Origin: Acidobacteriota bacterium
Lineage (GTDB): Bacteria; Acidobacteriota; Blastocatellia; RBC074
Length of the DNA: 64,000 bases
Assembly: GCA_018268995.1 (NCBI GenBank)
Contig: JAFDVL010000038.1
Coordinates: forward strand, 150,673 to 214,672
Reading direction: 5' to 3'
Both the position numbers and the translations under genes were made by a program. Below, piece after piece: positions 54,071 through 61,942 of the stretch. A model generated the notes under the pieces. The model ran no database searches. It saw only the letters and a program-made list of their open reading frames with translations, and was not told the DNA's origin. How positions within the stretch are numbered: the stretch's first letter is position 1; each line of letters begins with the position of its first letter.

Positions 54071-55857
54071 CTGTGTCACCCCAACCGAAATTCTCAAACG
54101 AGGAGCGCCTGGAAGGCATCGGCATTTGTCCGGGAATTGCCATCGGCACAGCTTTTCTCGTAGATGATCCGCGTGGTCGCATCATTCGTGTGCGATTGCG
54201 CGAATCAGATGTCGAAAAAGAAATTGTGCGCTTTCGGCAGGCAGTCGAAATGGCCCAACAACAGCTCGACGCAGTTTACCAGCGATTGCGGGCGGCCCTC
54301 GGTGAAGACCAGGCATATATCCTCGAAGCCCACGTCCTCATGTTGCAGGATCAATCCATCGGGCGTCAGATTGAACAGTTTATTCGTGATAATCGCGCCA
54401 ATGCGGAATGGGCCGTGCGCGAAGTTTCCAATCGACTGCTGAAGGTTTATGCCGAGATCACGGATGAATATATGCGCGCTCGCAGCAGTGATCTCGAAGA
54501 TGTTTCCAATCGTGTCATAACGATCCTGTCTGGCACCCAACCACGCAGTTTCACTGACTTTTCTGAAGATGCCATTCTGGTCGCTGATGATTTGCTGCCT
54601 TCAGTCGCAGCCGAAATGAACACGGAACGCATTCACGGCTTTGCCACCAATGCTGGCGGCTGGACTTCGCACACCGCAATCATTGCTCGCAGCTTGAACA
54701 TTCCAGCGGTCGCGGGACTACGGCGGATTACCTCACGCATCCGTTCTGGCGAAACAATGATCATTGATGGTCACGCGGGGTTGGTCATCCTGCGCCCCGC
54801 ACCGGACACATTGCGTTTTTATCTTGAGCAAAGAACGGCTGAGCAGCAGCAAGCAGTTTATGATCTGGAAGAGCGCGAGCTGCCCGCGATTACGTCTGAC
54901 GGGCAGCGAGTCGCCTTGCGCGCGAACATTGAACTAACGGATGAAATTGAGGTCGTCCAACGCTTCAATGCTGCGGGCATTGGGTTGTTCCGGTCTGAAT
55001 TTTTATACGCTAAAGCCGAATCAGGATTGCCCACCGAAGATGAGCAATATGAGGTGTACAAGCTGCTGGCAGAAACCAGCGGCCACGAAGGAGCGGTGAT
55101 TCGGACGTTTGATTTGGGCGGTGATAAATTGCACCTCAACGGGTTCAAACCCGAACGCAATCCGGCGCTGGGCTTGCGCGCCATCAGGCTGTCTTTCAAG
55201 GTCGAAGAAGTTTTTCGGACACAGCTCCGCGCTATCTTACGGGCAGCGGTGTACGGCAAACTCAAAATCGTCCTGCCCATGATTTCCAATCTTGACGAGC
55301 TACGCCACGCCAAACGAACCATTACTGAACTGGCGCAAGAGCTGCACGCCAAAAATATTGCACACGTAGCCAACATTGAAGTTGGCGTTATGATTGAAGT
55401 CCCCGCGGCTGTTTTATTAGCAGAATATCTCGCGCGCGAAGCGGATTTTTTCAGCCTCGGCACAAATGATTTGACGCAATACCTGATTGCGGTAGATCGC
55501 GCCAATGAAGAGGTAAATCACCTGTTTGATTCCTTGCATCCTGGCGTGCTCAGAGCGATCAAGATGGTCGCAGAAGCAGCTCATCAGGCCAAGATTCCTG
55601 TCACCGTTTGCGGAGAGATGGCGTCACATCCGGCAGAAGTAATTGTGTTGCTGGGATTAGGGCTTTGCGATCTGAGCATGACGCCCAGTGCGATTCCAAT
55701 GATCAAGCGAATTATTCGTGGCATTGACATGCAAACCGCAGAGCAAATCGCCAGACAGGCACTAATCTTCACCACTCCGGCAGAAGTCAACAACTACATC
55801 CATAAAGAAATGGCGAAGCATTGGGCACATCATTCGGTCGCGACACCGGACAATTAG
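54034..55857 (+). CDS. ptsI: Phosphoenolpyruvate-protein phosphotransferase (EI)
   Basis: Phosphorylates HPr from PEP. The 607-residue protein has the N-terminal HPr-binding/phospho-His domain starting GIGICPGIAIGTAF, phospho-His in GGWTSHTAIIARSL, the linker, and the C-terminal PEP-binding TIM barrel with LFRSEFLYAKAE, ALGLRAIRLSFK and FFSLGTNDLTQYLIAVDR; the catalytic Cys lies in VTVCGEMASHP. The start is uncertain: ATGs at 54034 and 54049 and a GTG at 54073 all fall in or just after a heptamer repeat that encodes MANDEMTNGKRQ; homology begins about 25 residues in. Last gene of the lpt-rpoN-PTS block. Confidence 0.95.
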   Translation: MANDEMTNGKRQTVSPQPKFSNEERLEGIGICPGIAIGTAFLVDDPRGRIIRVRLRESDVEKEIVRFRQAVEMAQQQLDAVYQRLRAALGEDQAYILEAHVLMLQDQSIGRQIEQFIRDNRANAEWAVREVSNRLLKVYAEITDEYMRARSSDLEDVSNRVITILSGTQPRSFTDFSEDAILVADDLLPSVAAEMNTERIHGFATNAGGWTSHTAIIARSLNIPAVAGLRRITSRIRSGETMIIDGHAGLVILRPAPDTLRFYLEQRTAEQQQAVYDLEERELPAITSDGQRVALRANIELTDEIEVVQRFNAAGIGLFRSEFLYAKAESGLPTEDEQYEVYKLLAETSGHEGAVIRTFDLGGDKLHLNGFKPERNPALGLRAIRLSFKVEEVFRTQLRAILRAAVYGKLKIVLPMISNLDELRHAKRTITELAQELHAKNIAHVANIEVGVMIEVPAAVLLAEYLAREADFFSLGTNDLTQYLIAVDRANEEVNHLFDSLHPGVLRAIKMVAEAAHQAKIPVTVCGEMASHPAEVIVLLGLGLCDLSMTPSAIPMIKRIIRGIDMQTAEQIARQALIFTTPAEVNNYIHKEMAKHWAHHSVATPDN

Positions 55858-55954
55858 CCTTCACTTGTATTGACAACTCAGATTGGAGGAAATGTACAAC
55901 GAACATCTTGTTTGTTGCTCCGCCTGGCTTCTGCCACCTAATTTGTCAATGCAC

Positions 55955-56740
55955 TTACTCTTTTGCCTCCACCGGACTGTGAATCAAAATCTCAGTTCCG
56001 ATAATCATCATCTTGAAAAACTCCTCTGCGGCATACATTGGAATCCGTACACAACCGTGCGAGTCAGGGTATGCGGGCACAAAAGTGCTGCCGTGAATTG
56101 CTAACCCGGAAAGGTAATAGTTCGGATAATAGAGCATTCCGAGCGGGCTTTTTTTCCAGCCTTTGATTTTGTTGTAGACGTTGAATCGTCCCGGTGGCGT
56201 GATGGCATCGCGGGCAAATCCTTCTGATTTGAACTCTTTGCCATTGCCAGATGAAATGGGAAGGATTTTCGTGACGAGATTCTCGTGATCTACGACGAAG
56301 AGCACCTGCCGCCGCAAATCCACTTCAACGCGAATTTTCCCTTCTGCCAGCGTTTGCCTTTCTTTCGGCGTGGGCGCTTGTGCAGCGCGCAAAACCTCTA
56401 AGTCTTCGAGGCTGAGTTTGCCCGTGGGTTTTAGTTCCTGCACTTTCTGAAAAGCAACCAGCGCCTGACGGTAAGAGTCTTCGGATTTCGTCAGCCAATA
56501 GCCCATTGCCGCCAGCTTTTCCTTCGCTTCTATGATCTCGGCGACAGTGACGACTTTGGGTTTGGCTTTGGGAGCGGGAGCGGGTTTAATCAAAGAAACT
56601 TTACGCTCGCGCACAACACGGCGTGGGCGTGTTTGTGAGTCTTGCGCCAGTGTGAAGGAAGAGACACACCAAAACAGGAACGTGAGGATCAAAAGTGCTT
56701 CCCTGTTAAGAAGCACTTTTCGTGCGAATAATGCGTTCAT
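55955..56740 (-). CDS. L,D-transpeptidase (YkuD family) with helical N-terminal region
   Basis: 261-residue exported peptidoglycan enzyme. Hydrophobic N-terminus (~12-31), a Lys/Arg/Pro-rich linker, then a short peptidoglycan-binding-like helical unit (IIEAKEKLAAMGYW and ALVAFQKVQELKPTGKL), and the YkuD catalytic domain (~135-258: RVEVDLRRQVLFVVDHENL, ISSGNGKEF, TPPGRFNVY) with active-site motif SHGCVRIPMYAAEEF and upstream IHGS His. It forms 3-3 crosslinks or attaches proteins to meso-DAP. It lies 13 bp after the D,D-carboxypeptidase gene (56754-57605) in the same direction, so the two probably remodel the wall together. Confidence 0.92.
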   Translation of the reverse strand: MNALFARKVLLNREALLILTFLFWCVSSFTLAQDSQTRPRRVVRERKVSLIKPAPAPKAKPKVVTVAEIIEAKEKLAAMGYWLTKSEDSYRQALVAFQKVQELKPTGKLSLEDLEVLRAAQAPTPKERQTLAEGKIRVEVDLRRQVLFVVDHENLVTKILPISSGNGKEFKSEGFARDAITPPGRFNVYNKIKGWKKSPLGMLYYPNYYLSGLAIHGSTFVPAYPDSHGCVRIPMYAAEEFFKMMIIGTEILIHSPVEAKE

Positions 56741-56753
56741 GACTGCTTATGAA

Positions 56754-57605
56754 TTATCTATGTTTGGCAGCTTGCGGGTTGTACTCCCAATGCCAGGGTT
56801 CATAAAAGTAGGGGATGAAGCCAAACTTGCCTGCGTTTTTCACTAACCAACGATACACCTTTGTATTCACCTGCACTGCGCGATTGGCATCTTTCGTGCT
56901 GACAGGCTCGCCACCGACGTATAAATCCAGCGCCCGCCCCGTGAAGTGAGGACTGTTCACAGCCAAACCGGCACGCCCGGAATTCGGAGATTGTTGTCGG
57001 AGCTTTTGCTGATATTCAGGGGAACGAAAAGCCGAGATGATTTTCAAATAGGTTTCTGATGCCGGTAACATTCCATTCGCATCAAGCGACAGGTTCAAAT
57101 CACGCGATGCTGCCGAAACCATTCGTTTATACGCAGCATACGTTTCGCGTTCGACCTGCCGTAATTCAAGTGGACGTTCCGGGTCATAAAATTCAGTACC
57201 GGAAACCGTGTGTAATTTTTCTGCGGTGGGAATCGTCCGATCTTTGCTACGGCATCCCTGCCACTGTTCCACCATCTTCATCCAGGTTTCCTGATTCAGA
57301 AGGCCTGTGGCAGGCAATCCGCGCAACTGTTGCCAGCGCGTTAAGGCAGCGGCGAATTCTTTGCTACCCAGCGGCTGGTCGGTTTCAATCAAGGTGCTGA
57401 TCAGGGGAAGGTAAAGCGACCAGCCACGTTGTGATTTGCCACCAAAAAACCAGTCCAAATTCGATTTCAATTGTTCATTACGCGTGTTGATTTCTGCCCA
57501 GCGGGCATCGCCTGAATCATTTACTTTGTCGGCAGAAACAGACCCGATCATCAACACCAGGAGCCAGCTGCCCAACCAGATTTTCCCAACTCTTTTTTGC
57601 TTCAT
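56754..57605 (-). CDS. D-alanyl-D-alanine carboxypeptidase, VanY/M15B type
   Basis: 283-residue exported zinc peptidase trimming the terminal D-Ala of peptidoglycan stem peptides. Signal peptide ~6-25 after the ATG at 57605 (the frame opens at 57647 but the hydrophobic segment begins here, with AAAGAG upstream). The N-terminal half has a peptidoglycan-binding-like repeat ([19 protein letters not shown]); the catalytic domain has [11 protein letters not shown], zinc ligands in [15 protein letters not shown] and EPWHWEYNP. All metal ligands are present. Co-directional with the L,D-transpeptidase 13 bp downstream; divergent from the VWA gene at 57781. Confidence 0.9.
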   Translation of the reverse strand: MKQKRVGKIWLGSWLLVLMIGSVSADKVNDSGDARWAEINTRNEQLKSNLDWFFGGKSQRGWSLYLPLISTLIETDQPLGSKEFAAALTRWQQLRGLPATGLLNQETWMKMVEQWQGCRSKDRTIPTAEKLHTVSGTEFYDPERPLELRQVERETYAAYKRMVSAASRDLNLSLDANGMLPASETYLKIISAFRSPEYQQKLRQQSPNSGRAGLAVNSPHFTGRALDLYVGGEPVSTKDANRAVQVNTKVYRWLVKNAGKFGFIPYFYEPWHWEYNPQAAKHR

Positions 57606-57780
57606 ATGCTCTTTATTTCCCCAGATTGTGGCTAGAATCTTTATCAATCCAGCGATTCAGTGCAAAATAATACTACATCACCTGGCAAAAATTGCTAATG
57701 GCTTTTTCATTTATCTAGCTGCAATCTAGCCGCGAAACAATTAGTTCCTTTTGCATTGGCATTTTCTAAAAGGACGCAGT

Positions 57781-60700
57781 ATGACCAAAGCTCCATTGTT
57801 TTTATTTTTAGTATTTATTTTCCTTTTGCTTCAGAATTTCAATGCCCTCACCCAGGCACAAAGCACGACCGCGCCAGCACCACAAAATATCGGCGTCAAA
57901 ACCAGTGAAGTCCTGTTGGATGTTTTAGTCCACGACAAAAAGGGACGAATCATTCGTGACATCAAACCAGAGGAAATAGAAGTTTTTGAAGACGGCATCA
58001 AACAACCGATTAACTCATTCCGCTTTATCGAAGCGGATAACAAAAAAGCTGTGGTAGAAGCCAGTTCCTCAAACACGTCCCAGCAACTTAATCTGGTCAC
58101 GCTGGTCTTTGATCATCAGGACGCACAACGGTTTCAAACCGCGCGCCAAGCAGCAATCACATTTCTGGATACAGCGCTGAAACCCGACACTTTAGTACGG
58201 GTCTTTGTCATTGGACGAAAGCTCTATCTGATGGAGCAATTCACAAATGATCGCAGCAAAATTGCCAAGGCGATTGAGCGTGGCCTGGGGACATCTGAAA
58301 AATCATTCGCTGAAGTTTCCGAACGGAATATGCAGGAAATCACAGCGCTCGCTGAAAAAATGACAGACCCGGTAAAGGCGGATGTCGAGACAAATCCTGA
58401 TCACCTGTTGCTACGGATGACCCTCAACACGATTCAGCAGGCGAACAAAATTCTGGGAGAAGTCGGTGCCCCTTCGCCCGTCTTTCATCTTCTCAGCATT
58501 GCTCGCAATCACCATCAGATCGCGGGTCGCAAAATGGTGTTTTATATTTCCGATGGTTTATACCTGCAAAATGCCAGCCTCTCAGAAATTCTGCGCAACG
58601 TGGTGAGTGCCGCCAATCAAGCCAATCTGACGTTTTATGCCATCAATACGCGGCAGACGTTGGCGAGCACAGGCGGCGTCAATAGCCGGCTGGAAACCTC
58701 TACCGTCGTCAATGCCACACAAAGCCCCGGCACCGGAACCGTTGGGGCCAGAGACCCTTTCGATTCATTCCAGGGCCGACACGCTGGCGGAACAGCGACA
58801 TTTGAGGCGCGCAGTGCATTCACCCGAACGGAAGTAATCGGGCGCAACAAAGAACTCAACAAAAAAGGGCCATTGAATGAGCTAACAGAAAGCACGGGCG
58901 GAGAGGTAATTCAAAATATCAATGACATTACCACCGCTGTTAAGCAAGCCGTCAATGAACTTGGCATTTACTATGCGCTCGCTTACAGCCCGACCAAACA
59001 GGAACTGGACGGCAAGTTTCGGCAAATCACCGTCAAACTTTCCCGCCCTGGCCTGAAGCCCGTAACGCGTAATGGCTATTTCGCCGTTCCAGCCTCAACC
59101 AGCAAACCGACGCTGACATTTGAAACACCGATGCTGGCGGCCTTGAATAATACGGTGGTTCCACACGATTTCGATTATCGCGCAATCACACTGCAATTTG
59201 AGCAACGTCAAAACGAACGGCATGAAGTGTTAATGGTCGAAGCGCCGCTTTCGGCATTATTGCGCAATGAGGACAAAGCGAAAAAAGTCTGGCCGCTCGG
59301 CTTTGCAATGATGGCAGTTGTCAAAAATGCCAAAGACGAAATCGTGCAAAAATTCAGTGATTCCTATCAGCTGGAAATTCCAACCGCGCAAATTGAAGAC
59401 GCCAAAAAATCCAGCGCGTATCTGGTGCGCCACTTCTGGCTGCCACCCGGCGGCTACACCTTGGAAACGGTGATTCACGATCAGGCAGGCAATCGGCTGA
59501 GCGCCAATCGCCGTCCATTTACGGTTGCCAACACAAGCGCGGGACTCAAAACCGGCAGCCTGTATTTGGTCAAGCGCATTGATCCGGTCAATGAAGATGA
59601 GCTTGAAGCGGAAAATCCGCTTTTCGTGAACAAGTTCAAAGTTACACCTGAACTAGCCGATAACATCGCGGCGCAGGAACGCGAAGATATTCCCTTTCAC
59701 TTTAGCATCTATCCCGATGCGGCGTTGCCTGCGCCTAAACTTCGGATTGAGCTGTTGCTGGATGGAAAAGTGATCGCCACAACTACGCCAACGCTGCCAA
59801 AGGCCGATGAAAAAGGCGTGATCACGTTTTCGGCGGGAATTCCGACGAAGGGATTGGCAACTGGCAATTACCGTGTACACACTGTCGTGCAACAGGCAGA
59901 TGCTATTGCCGAAGAATCAATCGCATTCAAAGTCAGTGGTACAGTCGCAAAGAAGGAAGACCCCGATGACGGGGTCAAAGCCATCGCCAGTGCTTTAGCC
60001 GCGCCCACGGATCGCGTCAGCGAACTGGCACTGGTGGCAACGAAAACGGCCAAGCCCATTGAACTTGCTCCCGCCAGCCTAATCGAGGAAACAGAAAAAA
60101 ACGGCGCACTTCTGTCCCAACGTTTGGGCGATTACACCTATTCGCTTCGCAAAGTTCGTCGCACCTTCGACAAAAAAGGCCGTTTGCGCGCGGAAGAATT
60201 TAAGGATTACGAAGCCTATCCAGTCAAAGGCCAGCACGCATTGGTTCAAATGAGCACGAATGGCTCACGTGCAACGGTTGACCGCGTCGAACTGGATCGC
60301 AAACAGGCCACAGAAGCCCTGATCAAAAACGAAGAGGAAAAACAAAAGGCGGCAATTAACACCGCTAAGCAACAGGCAAGTTACTGGGGAGCAGGAATTG
60401 ATGGCTTCGTGCAAGGCAAGCAGATTTACCTTTCGATTAACCCGGCGCATTTTTTCCGTGCCTGCGAATTTTCTGCGCCACGCCTCGTGACGTTGGATGG
60501 ACGTGAAACGATTGTGCTGGATTATCGCCCGCGCCCAGATGCACAACTTAGTGTCGAAAAAGATTGGGTTCAGAAAATGGCAGGCAGCATTTGGATAGAC
60601 GCGGCGGATAAGGTGCTGATTCGCATCGAAGGACTGGCACAAACCAATTCCATTTCTGCCACACAACGCATGCCAAATCTGGTGTACCAGCAACAACGAA

Positions 60701-60876
60701 TCAGCGAAGGACTCTGGGCACCTGCCCTGATTCGTCTTACGTCAGATGGCGACGCCAGTTTGTTTCGCGGGCTCAACAATGACGTGTGGTTTGAGTTCAG
60801 CAACTTTAAGCGTTTCGATTCGGCTGATTCTGATTTAAAATTGCAGACACCGCAGGAAAAGAAAGGGAATCTATAA
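57781..60876 (+). CDS. Large secreted VWFA-related acidobacterial protein
   Basis: 1031-residue protein with signal peptide (~4-26). The first domain is the VWFA-related type expanded in acidobacteria: VLVHDKKGRIIRDIKPEEIE, EVFEDGIKQPINSFRF, then a von Willebrand A-like fold (~100-320). The metal-site motif is degenerate (FDHQDAQR where DxSxS is expected), and the later IYYALAYSPTKQELDGKFRQI precedes the PGLKPVTRNGYF motif. The remaining ~550 residues contain a beta-rich middle and a C-terminal region with SYWGAGIDGFVQGKQIYLSI. ATG 57781 has AAAGGA upstream. The TPR protein follows by 23 bp and a second VWFA-related gene is convergent; all may act in one surface complex, with unknown ligand. 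Confidence 0.8.
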   Translation: MTKAPLFLFLVFIFLLLQNFNALTQAQSTTAPAPQNIGVKTSEVLLDVLVHDKKGRIIRDIKPEEIEVFEDGIKQPINSFRFIEADNKKAVVEASSSNTSQQLNLVTLVFDHQDAQRFQTARQAAITFLDTALKPDTLVRVFVIGRKLYLMEQFTNDRSKIAKAIERGLGTSEKSFAEVSERNMQEITALAEKMTDPVKADVETNPDHLLLRMTLNTIQQANKILGEVGAPSPVFHLLSIARNHHQIAGRKMVFYISDGLYLQNASLSEILRNVVSAANQANLTFYAINTRQTLASTGGVNSRLETSTVVNATQSPGTGTVGARDPFDSFQGRHAGGTATFEARSAFTRTEVIGRNKELNKKGPLNELTESTGGEVIQNINDITTAVKQAVNELGIYYALAYSPTKQELDGKFRQITVKLSRPGLKPVTRNGYFAVPASTSKPTLTFETPMLAALNNTVVPHDFDYRAITLQFEQRQNERHEVLMVEAPLSALLRNEDKAKKVWPLGFAMMAVVKNAKDEIVQKFSDSYQLEIPTAQIEDAKKSSAYLVRHFWLPPGGYTLETVIHDQAGNRLSANRRPFTVANTSAGLKTGSLYLVKRIDPVNEDELEAENPLFVNKFKVTPELADNIAAQEREDIPFHFSIYPDAALPAPKLRIELLLDGKVIATTTPTLPKADEKGVITFSAGIPTKGLATGNYRVHTVVQQADAIAEESIAFKVSGTVAKKEDPDDGVKAIASALAAPTDRVSELALVATKTAKPIELAPASLIEETEKNGALLSQRLGDYTYSLRKVRRTFDKKGRLRAEEFKDYEAYPVKGQHALVQMSTNGSRATVDRVELDRKQATEALIKNEEEKQKAAINTAKQQASYWGAGIDGFVQGKQIYLSINPAHFFRACEFSAPRLVTLDGRETIVLDYRPRPDAQLSVEKDWVQKMAGSIWIDAADKVLIRIEGLAQTNSISATQRMPNLVYQQQRISEGLWAPALIRLTSDGDASLFRGLNNDVWFEFSNFKRFDSADSDLKLQTPQEKKGNL

Positions 60877-60899
60877 ATTCAGGCAGGGGGTAAATGATT

Positions 60900-61919
60900 A
60901 TGCGTCAGCAAACAAAAACGATCCTGGCAGTCTTTCTTGGAGTCTTAGCCTTCTCTGTCAACGTTAGCGCGCAACGAAATGCCATCACTGGCACGGTGAC
61001 TAATACTTCCCATCAGCCTATCGCGAATCTCTGGATTGAATTGCTCAACGACGTGGATAGTATTCTCAAACGAACCCGAACAGATACAACCGGGCGCTAC
61101 AGTTTTCAAGGCCTTTCTTACGGCACATTTCACGTCAGAGTCGTCACCCTCGGAACAGGCTATCGCGCACAAACAGCACGCATCGAACTAATTCCAGCAA
61201 CCATCCGCGGCACAGGCTCACACAATGAACAAATAGACTTCAGCCTCAAAACAGAAAACGAGACGAAAAAGCCTGTAGCAACCAGCGGATCACGGACGAC
61301 TTTTGTGCAGGAAGTCCCGGAAGCCGCGAGGAAAGCCTATGAACAAGGCATCCACATGTTGGAGACAGGCAAAAATACTAATGATGCAATTGCGAAATTG
61401 CAGGAGGCAATTCAGCTCTTTCCGACCTATTATCTCGCCCTTGAACGACTTGGACTCGAACAAGTGAAGCAGGGGAAATATGATCAGGCGCGTGAAGTTT
61501 TGAGCAAAGCGTTAGAGGTTAACAGCGGTGGCACCTCTTGTTACTATGCAATGGGGGTAATTCATTACCAGTCCAAAAAATGGACAGAAGCGATTGAAGC
61601 ATTGCGACGAGCCCTGGCGCTGGCTCCTGATTCCCCGAATGCGGCCTTTGAGCATTTCTATCTAGGGCTGGCCTTGATCAAAACAGGCAAAAGCGCAGAC
61701 GCCGAACCCCATTTGAAAAAATCATATGAACTGGGTGGCAACAACATTCCATCAGATGTTCATATGCATTTGGCGCAATATTACAGCAACAACAAACAAT
61801 ACAAAGAAGCCGCAGATGAGTTGGAGCTGTTCTTGAAAAAAACGCCCGACGCCCGCGATGCTGAAAACATTCGGAATATCATCAAGCAACTCAGGGCCAA
61901 GGCCAGTAAAACCAGCTAG
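60900..61919 (+). CDS. Secreted carboxypeptidase-regulatory-like domain + TPR protein
   Basis: 339-residue exported protein. Signal peptide ~4-24 (LAVFLGVLAFSVNVSAQ); residues ~27-110 are a CarboxypepD-regulatory-like beta sandwich (ITGTVTNTSHQPIANLWIEL, TDTTGRYSFQGLSYG); residues ~145-335 contain five to six TPR helices (AIAKLQEAIQLFPTYYLALE, YDQAREVLSKALEVN, WTEAIEALRRALALAP). Two ATGs at 60894 and 60900; the second has the better 9-base spacing from GGGGG. TPRs suggest a protein-protein scaffold, and the position after the VWFA-related gene suggests a shared complex. Ends 23 bp from the convergent VWFA gene. Confidence 0.83.
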   Translation: MRQQTKTILAVFLGVLAFSVNVSAQRNAITGTVTNTSHQPIANLWIELLNDVDSILKRTRTDTTGRYSFQGLSYGTFHVRVVTLGTGYRAQTARIELIPATIRGTGSHNEQIDFSLKTENETKKPVATSGSRTTFVQEVPEAARKAYEQGIHMLETGKNTNDAIAKLQEAIQLFPTYYLALERLGLEQVKQGKYDQAREVLSKALEVNSGGTSCYYAMGVIHYQSKKWTEAIEALRRALALAPDSPNAAFEHFYLGLALIKTGKSADAEPHLKKSYELGGNNIPSDVHMHLAQYYSNNKQYKEAADELELFLKKTPDARDAENIRNIIKQLRAKASKTS

Positions 61920-61942
61920 CGCACCTGAATTGGATTGAACGT

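Noticed and set aside
55883..56104. Plus-strand small ORF after ptsI
   Set aside because: GGAGG is only two bases from its ATG, and it runs antisense into the L,D-transpeptidase gene.
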